NCBI GenBank assembly: GCA_963971305.1
Contig: CAXARO010000123.1
Coordinates: 1 to 64,000 of the forward strand
Direction of reading: 5' to 3'
DNA: 64,000 bases
Source: Arcuatula senhousia
Taxonomy: Eukaryota > Mollusca > Bivalvia > Mytilida > Mytilidae
Positions 21,501 through 28,959 of the stretch are shown here, piece after piece (position 1 is the stretch's first letter; the number at the start of each line of letters is the position of its first letter). The notes beneath the pieces were generated by a model. The model did no database searches, was not told the DNA's origin, and worked only from the letters and a program-made list of their open reading frames with translations. The position numbers and the translations under genes are program-made.

Positions 21501-22964
21501 TCCCCGAAAACCCCTTTCTTTGTTACAAGTAGCATAGATAGTTAAATGCTACGGTAAAGTATTTTTTTTTTTCATCTAACACCACGAACCACCGACTTTT
21601 TAATAAAAGTGTGAAGAGCAACAACGAGAAAAGACATTGTGTCTTGTGGGGACAAAATCCCACGATGAACTACATTCACGAATTCTGTAAAATGTATATT
21701 TAGCACAAAGGCTATTTTGTTACAACAAGAAAATTCTATCCTACATGAAAACCAGAATTCACACCCTTCAAATTTCGTGTTTCTTGCTTTATGGTTGATT
21801 CAGAACCCCGTATGACATATATCATATTATATTATAATATGCTGGTGTGTGATTTATTGTTTATCTGCTCTTAAAATTGCTTTGGTATTTTCTCATTTTT
21901 GAGATGGATGTGACATTTATATATATTTGGTCGTTTAAGCATCGTTAAGTAGCATCTTATAAAAGATATTTACTGCAAGTCTTGGATGCAGACTGGCTTT
22001 GTTTAGTTCCGTAACTACCACACCAACAGCACTTTGAGTTTGAATTAAGACATGTTCTATAGCGACGTTTGTATTGGGTGCTGTAAGAGTATCGAGATGG
22101 GCAGTTGCCCCAGCTACCCCAATTTTCCCAACTACTCCATCCGTAAGAACCTTCAATAGAATACAATTTTTTTTATTATCATTGAAATGAATTATTTACC
22201 TATTACAGCATCAGTTAAGTTTATGAGAGTTCGTTATTTCAACCTTTTTATTTCCACACATTTTACATGCAAAACATCCGTCCACCACCAGCGTTTATCC
22301 ACCTAAAGGTTTCAAAAGAGGGCATAAATAAAACGGTTGTATGAATACCCTATTATCAGTAGCAACTCGTGCCGAAAAAATTCAAAAATGGAAGCCAAAT
22401 CTAGTAACGTGGATATCTACCATGTGCAGTTCAAGGAAAGAAACCAGTGTTTTTAATGATTTAAAGTTGGACAAGAAATAATTTATTGGTAACTTTGAAC
22501 TCTTGCAGGTATAAAAGAGGACGCGTTATTGAAAAAGAAACAAAGAAAAACATTTTGAAAAGCGCGTAAGCTTCATGAATAGCTAGGGAAAATAAACGGG
22601 CGAATGATGCAATTTAAGCATTTTTTTTTTCATCATAACCGTTAAAAGGACGACAACGCTTGTTTTTTTGCATCATTTGAGTCAAGAGAAAAACACGCGT
22701 TTTCTTCATCTTCCGAAAGATGCAAACAACGCACTTCATATAGGATAATGAAGAGAACGCGTGTTTATAAGTGCATTCAACGGATTAATCGTTTTAATTT
22801 TTTCCAGTAATTGATTCGTTTTAAAGTATTTCCTTTTGATTGATAAAACGATCATTGAACATTGTCATTCTAAGCGACTTTTTATTATCAAATATACAAA
22901 TTGCTACTTACTTGGGCAATTGTTCTGTTTGTAACAAGTTGTAGATGTATAGTCGGTATAAGAT
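359..22964 (-). CDS. Secreted multi-TSP1 / von Willebrand factor D protein gene, 16 exons seen, 5' end missing
   Basis: Joining 16 exons (22964-22912, 22150-21974, 21437-21228, 16772-16563, 16245-16036, 14161-13952, 13580-13371, 5972-5763, 5455-5249, 5024-4818, 4635-4444, 4136-3892, 3542-3220, 2973-2699, 1134-917, 532-359) gives one open frame of about 1109 residues ending in TGA. Every junction has AG/GT sites and phases agree throughout, which is strong support for the model. Domain order is end of one TSP1 repeat, ten TSP1 repeats, vWD, C8, TIL, Cys-rich tail. In known families this order belongs to extracellular proteins such as SCO-spondin, zonadhesin and mucin relatives; the exact role here (matrix, mucus, shell or byssus) is unknown. 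No membrane segment is seen at the C terminus. The first exon in view starts inside a TSP1 domain in phase 2, so signal peptide and earlier domains lie upstream, beyond the repeat-rich DNA after 22964. Confidence 0.88.
917..1134 (-). CDS. Exon 15: TIL (trypsin-inhibitor-like) Cys-rich domain
   Basis: 218 bp, phase 1 in and phase 0 out. Encodes [29 protein letters not shown] and [11 protein letters not shown], the TIL pattern that normally follows C8. Two donors are possible (after 922 or after 917); only the one at 917 keeps frame with the last exon, although its sequence GTTTCC is weak. Confidence 0.8.
1440..1945. repeat. Diverged tandem repeat, unit about 145-154 bp
   Basis: Two nearly full units begin at about 1591 and 1745 with GATAAT(G/T)CCCCT, followed by a partial third at 1890; a diverged end of an earlier unit is at 1440-1495. 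Each holds GGGCTG(C/A)ATAGG and a CTGAAACTTGGCT segment. It lies in the intron between exons 14 and 15. No coding potential is seen. Confidence 0.7.
1950..2410. repeat. Dispersed repeat shared with intron DNA at 19830-21137
   Basis: Segment 1960-2075 resembles 19840-19955 (GTAAATAATA, TGTAACATTCT, GGGACGAAA, TTTCGCGC). Segment 2345-2400 resembles an arm of the foldback element at 20863-21137 (GTGCCTATTATTTTATTTGCTCC). Probably a related, more degraded element. Confidence 0.5.
2699..2973 (-). CDS. Exon 14: C8 domain
   Basis: 275 bp, phase 2 in and phase 1 out. Cysteines at CADEPS, CDGTKK, CGYLL, CRDSK, CEFDVC, CQTLE, CSQQG and SFC match the C8 domain that follows vWD in mucins and SCO-spondin. 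Donor is GTAAGAA. Confidence 0.85.
3220..3542 (-). CDS. Exon 13: von Willebrand D domain, C-terminal half
   Basis: 323 bp, phase 0 in and phase 2 out. Encodes [11 protein letters not shown], the CDIRVKFDG segment and [13 protein letters not shown]. The CGxC motif and the following acidic Ca-binding-like loop are standard for vWD. The apparent TAG after DNPDL is resolved by the GTATGT donor. Confidence 0.92.
3892..4136 (-). CDS. Exon 12: von Willebrand D domain, N-terminal half
   Basis: 245 bp, phase 1 in and phase 0 out. Encodes [16 protein letters not shown], the GDPHY start typical of vWD domains, then a CKYTLWE strand and the RMIDFKIDD segment. The domain continues in the next exon. Confidence 0.92.
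4444..4635 (-). CDS. Exon 11: canonical TSP1 repeat
   Basis: 192 bp, phase 1-1. Encodes [20 protein letters not shown] and ends CNSLKCPG. This is the only repeat with the classic CSVTCGGG core, so it belongs to a different TSP1 subtype from exons 3-9. It directly precedes the vWD exons. Confidence 0.85.
4818..5024 (-). CDS. Exon 10: TSP1 repeat
   Basis: 207 bp, phase 1-1. Encodes [20 protein letters not shown] through CNTHYCPG. The KTCGSS segment of the earlier repeats is replaced by RVEGSA. Confidence 0.88.
5249..5455 (-). CDS. Exon 9: TSP1 repeat
   Basis: 207 bp, phase 1-1, acceptor TTTCAG and donor GTCAGT. Encodes [19 protein letters not shown] through CNTNYCPG. A serine-rich run precedes the last cysteines. 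Confidence 0.9.
5763..5972 (-). CDS. Exon 8: TSP1 repeat
   Basis: 210 bp, phase 1-1. Encodes [20 protein letters not shown] through CNTQYCKG. It is the first exon after the Naiad-bearing intron and joins exon 7 in frame, so the gene is still readable across the insertion. Confidence 0.88.
6839..6882 (-). promoter_or_regulatory. Same 3' UTR hairpin in Naiad copy 1
   Basis: Identical to the copy 2 hairpin: ATGA, 7-bp stem CACTTCA/TGAAGTG, AAA in the loop, GGA after the stem. It is offered as the place to test for a SECIS element, not as a proven one. Confidence 0.25.
7100..8401 (-). pseudogene. Naiad copy 1: reverse transcriptase
   Basis: RT with [23 protein letters not shown] (motif A), [18 protein letters not shown] (motif B) and [12 protein letters not shown] (catalytic YLDD). 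Upstream of the ATG at 8374 the same frame continues through TGA at 8401-8399, the fifth in-frame TGA, into the VPADKAANN segment seen intact in copy 2. An extra A near 7110 ends the frame early at NVFL; copy 2 shows the longer C terminus. PLE RTs are related to telomerase RT and act on nicked target DNA. Confidence 0.88.
8505..9257 (-). pseudogene. Naiad copy 1: CxC linker domain
   Basis: Follows the endonuclease after a frameshift near 9180. Contains [18 protein letters not shown], the CxC motif that links endonuclease and RT in Naiad/Chlamys PLEs, and the [12 protein letters not shown] segment. A 2-bp deletion near 8518, compared with copy 2, breaks the frame just before the RT N-terminus. 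The first methionine at 9257 is only an open-frame boundary. Confidence 0.8.
9160..10020 (-). pseudogene. Naiad copy 1: N-terminal region and GIY-YIG endonuclease with four in-frame TGA codons
   Basis: The frame opens at ATG 10020 ([12 protein letters not shown]; an earlier in-frame ATG is at 10089) and reads to TAA at 9160. It is interrupted only by TGA at 9783-9781, 9774-9772, 9690-9688 and 9657-9655, with no TAA or TAG. The residues around them form a zinc-ribbon-like pattern: K-U-Q-T-U, then [13 protein letters not shown] and SEPNC before NIQYVGETG. In PLE endonucleases these places are normally cysteines. The GIY-YIG core follows: [12 protein letters not shown], the SKRTSEH arginine and [15 protein letters not shown]. 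Clam and spider Naiads are known to encode selenoproteins, so TGA as selenocysteine is the likely reading. The frame is lost near 9180 by an indel before the linker. Confidence 0.82.
10951..10994 (-). promoter_or_regulatory. Conserved 3' UTR hairpin, weak SECIS candidate (copy 2)
   Basis: On the RNA strand an ATGA lies just before CACTTCA, which pairs with TGAAGTG; the loop carries AAA and a GGA follows a few bases after the 3' arm. The hairpin stem recurs at 6839-6882 and in recognisable form at 47088-47135. SECIS elements need ATGA, an unpaired AA and NGA placed opposite ATGA. Here the GGA is displaced, so the match is partial. Confidence 0.25.
11054..12864 (-). pseudogene. Naiad copy 2 (5'-truncated): end of linker plus full RT with one in-frame TGA
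   Basis: One continuous frame from the truncation point at about 12864 to TAA at 11054, broken only by TGA at 12505-12503. That TGA falls after [13 protein letters not shown] and before RKYYLEVL, where a conserved cysteine would be expected. RT motifs match copy 1, including YLDD. Compared with copy 1 it has a 6-bp in-frame deletion (KLQVYD for KLHTKVYD) but an undamaged C terminus ending LALKLP. If TGA is decoded, this is the most intact RT of the element. Confidence 0.85.
13371..13580 (-). CDS. Exon 7: TSP1 repeat
   Basis: 210 bp, phase 1-1, acceptor TTTCAG and donor GTAACT. Encodes [20 protein letters not shown] through CNTQYCQG. The intron that follows (13370-5973) is 7.4 kb and contains the tandem Naiad element in the same orientation as the gene. 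Confidence 0.9.
13952..14161 (-). CDS. Exon 6: TSP1 repeat
   Basis: 210 bp, phase 1-1. Reads [20 protein letters not shown] through CNTHYCKG with no stop. The acceptor TATGTAG and donor GTATTT are clear. Nearly the same as exons 4 and 8 in its first half. Confidence 0.88.
14303..14402. repeat. Short inverted repeat (hairpin)
   Basis: Arms CTTTCCTTTTTGATACTATC and its complement at 14378-14402, with further partial pairing inward and a loop near 14350. About 100 bp, intronic, between exons 5 and 6. Confidence 0.75.
15007..15557. mobile_element. MITE with TTAA ends, family member 1
   Basis: Begins TTAAGGTGGAG and ends CTCCACCTTAA, an 11-bp perfect terminal inverted repeat including TTAA. Internal sequence includes GACAGTGGTCATGTGAC, shared with the element at 23130. 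Non-coding. TTAA at both ends resembles piggyBac-type target duplication. Confidence 0.7.
16036..16245 (-). CDS. Exon 5: TSP1 repeat
   Basis: 210 bp, phase 1-1, acceptor TTTCAG. Encodes [20 protein letters not shown] through CNTHYCKG with six regularly spaced cysteines plus the KTCGSS variant shared by this gene's repeats. Confidence 0.9.
16563..16772 (-). CDS. Exon 4: TSP1 repeat
   Basis: 210 bp, phase 1-1, acceptor TTTAG and donor GTATAG. Encodes [19 protein letters not shown] through CNTHYCKG. Close in sequence to exons 6 and 8, pointing to exon duplication. Confidence 0.9.
17420..17640 (+). mobile_element. Truncated Naiad/PLE-1 3' tail
   Basis: Contains GACTGTTGGCTGTTTTCCAT and ends with the complement of the PLE-1 terminus (TTCCACATCT). 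The body is missing, as expected of a 5'-truncated insertion. Intronic. Confidence 0.7.
17815..17975. repeat. Dispersed repeat end with CCCCGGATCCGCCACTG
   Basis: The GGATCCGCCACTG end after a run of C is a sequence often seen at transposon ends in invertebrate genomes. No coding region is visible. Low complexity (14 C) within. Confidence 0.4.
18059..18137. mobile_element. 79-bp miniature inverted-repeat element
   Basis: Bounded by CACAGGGGCTTG and its exact complement CAAGCCCCTGTG, with a C-run in the middle. Confidence 0.6.
19199..19351. mobile_element. Near-perfect hairpin element, 52-bp arms
   Basis: Arms start CAATGAATGCAATATTTTTG and pair with the segment ending at 19351, broken by very few mismatches, around a 50-bp loop. 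Flanked by TATA on both sides, a possible target duplication. Transcribed, it would form a long hairpin RNA. Intronic, between exons 3 and 4. Confidence 0.8.
19590..19640 (-). repeat. PLE-2 tail fragment
   Basis: AGTGCTCCGGGAGGATTATCAGTTCCTGCTTG matches the block GTGCTCCGGAAGAG...AGTTCCTGCTTG in the PLE-2 tail at 25890. Only about 50 bp remain. Confidence 0.45.
20042..20160 (-). mobile_element. PLE-2 3' tail (truncated)
   Basis: Carries GGTATCCGAATGTCAAAAGT, then CGAAAGGGCAGAG and AAACCAGTAAACAC, the same order as at 44290 and, split, at 35265/43389. Only the terminal part is present. Confidence 0.65.
20863..21137. mobile_element. Foldback MITE with perfect 77-bp arms
   Basis: 20863-20939 and 21061-21137 are exact or nearly exact inverted copies, from ATATACTGACGATAAAACCG to GGCACGGAGCAAGTAAAA, around a loop of about 120 bp. 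A degraded half-copy is at 2345-2400. Intronic, 90 bp from exon 3. Confidence 0.85.
21228..21437 (-). CDS. Exon 3: TSP1 repeat
   Basis: 210 bp, phase 1-1. Encodes [18 protein letters not shown] at the start and RCNTHYCKG at the end, a whole TSP1 domain in one symmetric exon. The tryptophans have the WxxW spacing used for C-mannosylation in this family. Confidence 0.88.
21974..22150 (-). CDS. Exon 2: degenerate TSP1 repeat
   Basis: 177 bp, phase 1-1. It has the [13 protein letters not shown] start of a TSP1 domain but lacks the CSxxC pattern, carries an unusual CCWC cluster and ends at KTC without the final YC. It looks diverged rather than dead: the frame is open and both splice sites are present. 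Confidence 0.75.
22691..22766. repeat. Inverted repeat around 19-bp arms
   Basis: AAACACGCGTTTTCTTCAT pairs with ATGAAGAGAACGCGTGTTTA with one mismatch. Intron between exons 1 and 2; nothing else is seen in 22151-22911. Confidence 0.6.
22912..22964 (-). CDS. Exon 1 (of those seen): C-terminal piece of a TSP1 repeat
   Basis: A 53-bp exon between a TTGACAG acceptor and a GTAAGT donor. It encodes a stretch ending CYKQNNCP, the closing cysteines of a TSP1 domain. It begins in phase 2 and ends in phase 1, matching the next exon. The exon carrying the first part of this domain was not found upstream. Confidence 0.6.
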
Positions 22965-23129
22965 CTGTCAAGTAAAACATGAGTTAACGAATTTAAAAGC
23001 CAAAACATACAAAAATCGATGTGACCCGTTTAGAATTTATCTTTCTTCTCAATAATTAAAATTATTCAGTTATTTAAAGACAATAAGCCATGCAGCATCC
23101 CCCCACCACCCCGAAAAAAGCATCAAGAA
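22965..23129. other. Intron or upstream DNA, no gene seen
   Basis: AT-rich sequence upstream of the first visible TSP1 exon, with no exon carrying the first half of that domain. Confidence 0.5.
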
Positions 23130-23755
23130 TTAAGGAGGTGCAAGACAGTGGTCATGTGACCAGCCAAAATTTAACATCAAATTACCGTAGAACTTTGTTC
23201 ACAAGGTTTCCAAAATTAAAAATATCTGCCAAAATTGTCTTTGTTACATACTATAGACTTTGGTTTTTAACTGATAATCATTTGGAAAATTTGTAAATTC
23301 TTGTTTTATTTTGATAATTAATATCATAAAACTTAGAAAAATGGCGTGTTTCAGCATTTTTGCAAAGGGAGATAGTTTGTTTCAAAGTATGCAAATTTGG
23401 GTCACTTTTTTGGCATTCTTTTCTCAATATCAAAAAACTAACTGTGAAGCACCCTTTTATTGGTTTCTTTTTCTAAAACATTACATACAAGCCCTGTATA
23501 ATTTCAAAAAATTACAAAATTTTAATGACGAAATTTTTATACAGACATGATACTCCTTCGAATATGGTTACTTTCTTTAACATTTTAATGAAAATCAATC
23601 AGACTTTGGGAGTCATTTATATTTAAAACCAAGTGGGAAGCATTTTTTTTTCAAGATTCATTTTCGAAGTGTATGTCATACTGCATCCGTTGACAAATAT
23701 TTAAGAAAATTCATTGACAAGAAAAAAACGGTGTTTTTTGCATGTACCTCCTTAA
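23130..23755. mobile_element. MITE with TTAA ends, family member 2
   Basis: Begins TTAAGGAGGT and ends ACCTCCTTAA. Shares the GACAGTGGTCATGTGAC block just inside the left end with the element at 15007. The open frame 23311-23550 inside has no recognisable similarity and is probably chance. Confidence 0.7.
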
Positions 23756-23783
23756 AAACCGACTCTAGCAAAATATTGATAAA

Positions 23784-24086
23784 GTGATGAACAGGTCCCT
23801 GCACATGGTGAACATTGTACATATGCCAGGGATTAACAATACAAATGTTAGCAATACCTTAACTAGAATGTATCTTGATAAAATACTTGATCTGGACCAA
23901 AGGAAAGCCATTGATCAGAGCCCTGGTCACGTCGAAGATAGTTCGCTTCAATTTCATTGTTGTGAATTTAAAATTATTACCGATTTATTCCACACTCGTG
24001 ATTCCACATGTTACAATCTTCTGTTAATGTTTTATCAAGAAGTTAAAAGAATAGCACAAGACAGGATTTCAAATATGAACTCATAA
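23784..24086 (+). other. Unrecognised 100-codon open frame, possible retroelement remnant
   Basis: Contains IVHMPGINNTNVSNTLTRMY, loosely like the PGxxNxxADxLSR end of a retroelement RNase H. Lies upstream of the gypsy RT remnant on the same strand. Too weak to assign. Confidence 0.25.
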
Positions 24087-24339
24087 GTAGTACAAGCAGC
24101 CAATCAGAACAACATTAAAAGCATATATGGCAAATTACAATTGCTAACAAATAAATATAAACAATGCAATAGACCAAGATGCATCTTGACATAACAGAAA
24201 ACATCAGCCATGTTTTTATTCTCTTACCATTCCATTCATATTTTTATACATAAAAGGTTAAATGTTATGATATACGAAAGACAAGCTTTAGAAGACAAAG
24301 CTCTCAAGGAAAATGAAAGAAAAGGGTCTGATAGAAAAG

Positions 24340-25470
24340 TCCAGAAGCCTTTGATCCTCCCAAATACTAGTAGTTATGTTCCAAAAGAAAGACGGTAGCT
24401 GAAGAATGTGTGTCGACTACCGGAAGCTGATTGAGAAAACCATCAAAGATGCTTATCCCTTAGCTACATATAGAAGAGACGAGAATCTCGATACCTTGGA
24501 ATGAGTGGAATGGTACTCTTCCTTGGATCGCAATATGGCTTACCAACAGGTTCCGATAGATCCATATGACATGATGCAACGGCGTTCGCAACGCGTAGGG
24601 ACGATTGTTACCAGTAAACAACAATGACGTTTGGATTTTCAACGACTAACTGAAAGAACTTTGGCTGGACTACAGTGGAAAGTAGCTGTTCTATACTTAG
24701 ATGATATTGTGGTATTAGGAAAGTATTGATAGTCACCTATCGAATTTGAAGAAAGTATTTGATAATTAGTCAAAATCTGGACTAAAATTGAAACATAAGA
24801 AGTGAACTCTGATGCAGAAGGAAATATCGTTTCTCGAGCACATCGTGTCTTAAGAAGGAGTCCGGACATACAGTGAAGATGAAATGCAAAAACTGTTACC
24901 CAAGTATGAAGTTTCCTAGGACTAGCGTCCTATTATCGCAAATTCATTCTTCAAAACTTTTCAAAGACCATTTTTCAATATTACCAAAAAGGACAGGAAG
25001 TTTAAATGGAACCAAGACAGCGAGGATATTTCACGAAGCTGGAATCCCGACTGATGTCCGCCCCTATTTGGGCTTTTCCGCAGGGTGATGGGAGTAGTTT
25101 TATATTGGATAGTGACGGCAGCGCTTATGTTATTGGTGCTGTACAGACAGGAAGGAGTTAGTGATGTATGGAAGTATGGATGCCTATGGAAGTAGATGTC
25201 AAGACAAGCCAGAGCGAAATTATTACGTTTCACGACAAGAGAGATGTTGGCCGTGGTAAACTTCACGAGCAATTTCAAGCATTATATTTTATTTTATTTT
25301 TACTAACGAACCACGGATCGTTAATCTGGTTGCAGAAATTAAGGGAACCTGATGACCAAATGCACCGCTGGATTCAGCAGCTCAGTCGATTTCATATGGA
25401 GATTGAACATCGCTCGGGAAATAAGCACAGGAACGCAGATGTGATGTCCAGGTTAGTGACACCAGCAGGG
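24340..25470 (+). pseudogene. Ty3/gypsy pol remnant (RT and RNase H)
   Basis: Across several frames: RMCVDYRKLIEKTIKDAYPL, WYSSLDRNMAYQQVPIDP (motif A), VAVLYLDDIVVLGK (catalytic YLDD) and KKCTLMQKEISFLEHIVS, then after a gap HRWIQQLSRFHMEIEHRSGN and ADVMSRL, the end of RNase H. Many stops and frameshifts; old and dead. No LTRs recognised nearby. Confidence 0.85.
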
Positions 25471-25699
25471 GAAATTGGTAAACAATGTTTGTATGAATTG
25501 ATTCCGTCATTGACAAAATTGAATAACTTTTCATTAGATTTCTCGTAAATTCAATTAGACATCAATATTATAATAAAATACAGACCTGTTTCGAATATGC
25601 CATTCGTGTCTAAAACTATGCCTGTAGAAAATTCAATTCAACCGAGACAGCACTTATAACAGTTCAAAATGACATATAGACTTCTCTAGACAACAACGA

Positions 25700-26505
25700 T
25701 GTTACCATAGAAGCAAAGGTGTACCAAAGGGGTAATCAGTATCATAAAACCGTGAAGACAAAGACAAAACCGGCAGACAAAAAATCATCACAACAAAACA
25801 AACCACAACAACATAAAACACACACACATAACAACAAAACCGCATTCAACAACGCGAACTCAAGTCGAAACGAGAGTGAACTCAGGTGCTCCGGAAGAGT
25901 AAGCAGTTCCTGCTTGCTATAGCACACCCGTCACGTTGCCAAAGATCGATTAAGTGTTGGTCAAATCCGGAAAGGATGACATTACAAAACTCTATGTCAA
26001 ACCAACATCTGTGCTCATCTGAGAGATAGAAATCCCGTATTTGCATACAAGCACATGATGTCGTCAGTAAAATTTCTTGAGTGATGACAACAACCTGGGA
26101 GCAACGTACCCATGTGTTAACAATTTGCTTGTCAGCCGTGTAGCTCTATCAAGGAAGTCGTAGTACTCCCCACATGCTCTGGAATAACGAATCAATTGAA
26201 TTACGTAAACTCCATATGCTGGAGCGGACGGAATGTTGCTACACAGAAAGGGAAAGTTAACTATTGGAAAGTTGAAGTCATCACGTTTGTCATAGAGCTT
26301 TGTACAAAGCCTACCTTGTGTGTCAATTTCGAGAAATAGATCCAAATATGAAGCAGACCTCCTAGAATCTGTAGTGTCCTTTACCTCAAGTTCCTTCAAA
26401 TATATGAGATGTAAATAGTCACCAAATCGGGGATTGTTTAGTGAAAGGACATCATCAATATAACGAAATGTGAGATTGAAGGATAAAGCAAGTTTGCGGT
26501 CCCAT
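25700..26505 (-). pseudogene. PLE-2 element fragment: RT C-terminal part and 3' tail
   Basis: 26064-26399 encodes LYDKRDDFNFPIVNFPFL, PSAPAYGVYVIQLIRYSRA and LTSKLLTHGY, the C-terminal part of a PLE RT related to but distinct from Naiad copy 1. DNA continuing to 26505 holds the decayed YLDD region. On the low-coordinate side it runs into the tail block 25700-25935 (GTGCTCCGGAAGAGTAAGCA), and the same join recurs at 43389-44050, so this block is the PLE-2 3' region. Confidence 0.8.
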
Positions 26506-27945
26506 GTTAGTTATGCTTGACTTATAAGCCGCATTTGAAACAATAGACCACATAACACTACTACAGCGTCCAAACACCAACTTTGGTATTTCTGGAAAAC
26601 CGTTGGAATGGATACGTTCTCATCTATGCGTTCGACACCATACTGTCACAATAAATAGTCAACTGTCCGTTCCAGTCAAATTTAGCTACAGTGTGCCTCA
26701 AAGATCCGTTTTGGGACCACAGTATGTTCACTAAACCTGTTGGTGCAATGTGTAAGAAAAATGGATTGGAATACCATTATAATGCAGACGATAGACAGCT
26801 TTACCTTTCTTTTAGATCGACATGTCCAGTGGTCTCTAAGAATGACTTTTAAGATCAAGTTCAAAACTTTCTTGCTAAAAAAGTGACATGGATGTACAAT
26901 AACAGGTTAATAATCAACACTTACAGAACGGGAGTAATTATATTTACATCTCATATAAACCAAAAGCACGTTGAGACCATTACTGTGGCTATCGGAGATG
27001 AAAACATAAAGCCATCAAATAGTGTAAGAAATCTTGGTGCTGTACTGGACAACAACAAAAAAACATGTAAAAGAAAACTAACTCAATTTGCAGATCTTGT
27101 TATAGACAACTACGCCAGATTGGTCATATAAGGAAGTACTTGAATACAGATGCAACAAAATATTTAGTGAATTCTTCATTAATTCACGAATAGATTATTG
27201 CAATGCACTCTTATGTGGGTGGTAAAGGGTTTTTTTTTCGTGCATCGTGTTGAGCAATTTTTATTTCCCGTTCAGCCGTGCATGGAGGTTCATCGTGCAT
27301 CGTGTTTCTCTATTTTATTTTTCGTTCATCGTGATTATCATTTTTTTATTGGCCGTTCATCGTTATTATCATTTTTATTTGGTCGTTCATCCGTGCATGT
27401 ACCCCCCCCTTTACCACCCCCTCTTATATGATGTACCAAAAGCAACGTTAAATAAACTACAGCATCTTCAAAACACTGCTGCTTCCCACATAATCACAAG
27501 CACAATTTGATCGAGTGGACTTTAAAATCCTTGTGCAAACTTGTGTGAACTTACAAAGCCTACATGACCAATCATCAATTTATCTTAAACATTTACTAGG
27601 GCTATATCAACCAACAATTAACTGAAGATCAAAAAATTCTTTTAAGCAACTTTTTGCTCCCAAAAGTAGAAATGTCAGATTTTGTAAACGCAGTTTCGTC
27701 TCAGAGGCACCAAAATTGTGGAATGCTATGTCAGACAGTATAGGAGACGAAAAAACTAAACTTTTTCAAGAGATTCTTAAAAACACATTTTTCCTGAATT
27801 TTTGGGGTAATCAAATGTGCTGTATTTGTCATTACTGTGAACAGTTGTATTGTCTTTTGTTCTGAGAGATTTCTGTTTTGTGGGTTCAAGATCTTGGTAC
27901 ACATCGGAAATATTCTGTCTTTTTTGTTAATAAAATTTAATTGAT
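26506..27945 (+). pseudogene. 5'-truncated LINE, split by a MITE
   Basis: Starts at RT motif A (AAFETIDHITLLQR) and includes SVPQRSVLGPQ (motif B), MYNNRLIINTYRTGVI, NSVRNLGAVLDNN and NSRIDYCNALL, then after the MITE DVPKATLNKLQHLQNTAA. This order is typical of Jockey/CR1-group LINE RT C-terminal regions. Many stops. It abuts the PLE-2 fragment on its left, into which it probably inserted. Confidence 0.82.
27217..27419. mobile_element. 203-bp MITE with 9-bp target duplication inside the LINE
   Basis: Ends GGGTGGTAAAGGG and CCCTTTACCACCC are exact inverted repeats. Flanks CTCTTATGT and CTCTTATAT match at 8 of 9 bases and, taken once, restore the LINE reading NALL-DVPKATL. Inside are repeats of CGTTCATCG and TTATCATTTTT. 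A 9-bp duplication suggests a Mutator-like mobiliser. Confidence 0.75.
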
Positions 27946-28082
27946 AAATATTAAATTGATTTATCCTAGTAAGGCACTTTTTGTATATTGTTCATTACGT
28001 TGCGTGGTGGTAGTCACTTACTTTTAATACGTCACAATTAATTTTGATTGCGCATTTTTATTAGAACTTCCTTTTTCAAATT

Positions 28083-28187
28083 GAACTCTAAGAGAGCAAA
28101 CGTGTTTTTAGGATTGGTAAAAAATGCAAAAATTTAATTGCATGTTTCAACACAAACCAAACAGAAAATTATAAATGGGGAGTACAT
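28083..28187 (+). repeat. Permuted repeat, order A-B
   Basis: Block A (AACTCTAAGAGAGCAAACGT ... AAAAATTTA) is followed by block B (CATGTTTCAACACAAACC ... GGGGAGTACAT). The same two blocks recur in reverse order at 28853-28959. Block B encodes the KQKIINGEYID stretch of the Ngaro gag-like frame. Confidence 0.75.
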
Positions 28188-28561
28188 TGACATATATCAA
28201 AACATAATGATAGTTTCAATGAACAAATGCATTAATGCACATACTATTTTTCATATGCACGAAAAAATTAAGCGTTCTGGTACGTGGGAAGATTTCGCCC
28301 CCCCCCCCTTTATCAAAAGCAATTCACGCACCGTTAATCGGCATTTTTTCGGATGAATTGTTAAGGACTGGCTCATTTAAAGGTTATTCCTTTTTCGTTC
28401 AGGATCAGGTGGTATTGCCCACCTGATTGTTCAAATAATTTACAAATTTAACGTTTCAAATCGGGGGGGGGGGGGAGATTTACTCTGTCCTGGTGCTCAC
28501 TCATCATTTGAATAATGTATTTATTTTGTTATATTTATAAGTAAAAGTTGAGTTTTAGAAT

Positions 28562-28912
28562 ATGGGTAGAACAATAAGACAGTCTCAGAGAAGTTCCAAG
28601 AGCCCGTATGCGAGGAAAAAGAAAATTGCTGCTACGGCTTCAGTCTCTGTACATCAGAAGGGCACTGCTCAACAGGATGAGCCTGACAACGACGTCCAGC
28701 ATACAAGTTCACAATCTGATAACCATGCCACACAACCTATAAATATCCAGCCAGTTGTGACTGACAGGCATACTTCAGGTACTCAGGGTACAGTTAGTGG
28801 TATTAATGAACCACTACCACTACAAATAAACAGTATTCATGATGATATTGCAATACATGTTTCAACACAAACCAAACAGAAAATTATAAATGGGGAGTAC
28901 ATCGAACTCTAA
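28562..28912 (+). pseudogene. Ngaro gag-like N-terminal fragment
   Basis: 116-codon frame with a basic start (RTIRQSQRSSKSPYARKKK), a polar middle and KQKIINGEYIEL at the end, resembling the conserved I-K-x-KI-x-x-GEYID segment of DIRS-group gag proteins. Truncated at the permuted repeat; about 150 bp separate it from the RT frame. Confidence 0.55.
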
Positions 28913-28959
28913 GAGAGCAAACGTGTTTTTAGGATTGGTAAAAAATGCAAAAATTTAAA
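28853..28959 (+). repeat. Permuted repeat, order B-A
   Basis: Nearly identical to 28083-28187 but with blocks swapped and directly joined at GAGTACAT/CGAACTC. The gag-like frame runs through B and stops just inside A. The DNA between the pairs contains C- and G-runs and no gene apart from the gag-like frame. Confidence 0.75.

Noticed and set aside
28290..28480. C and G runs as a regulatory G-quadruplex pair
   Set aside because: They are homopolymer runs of the kind found in local repeats, with no spaced G-tract pattern.
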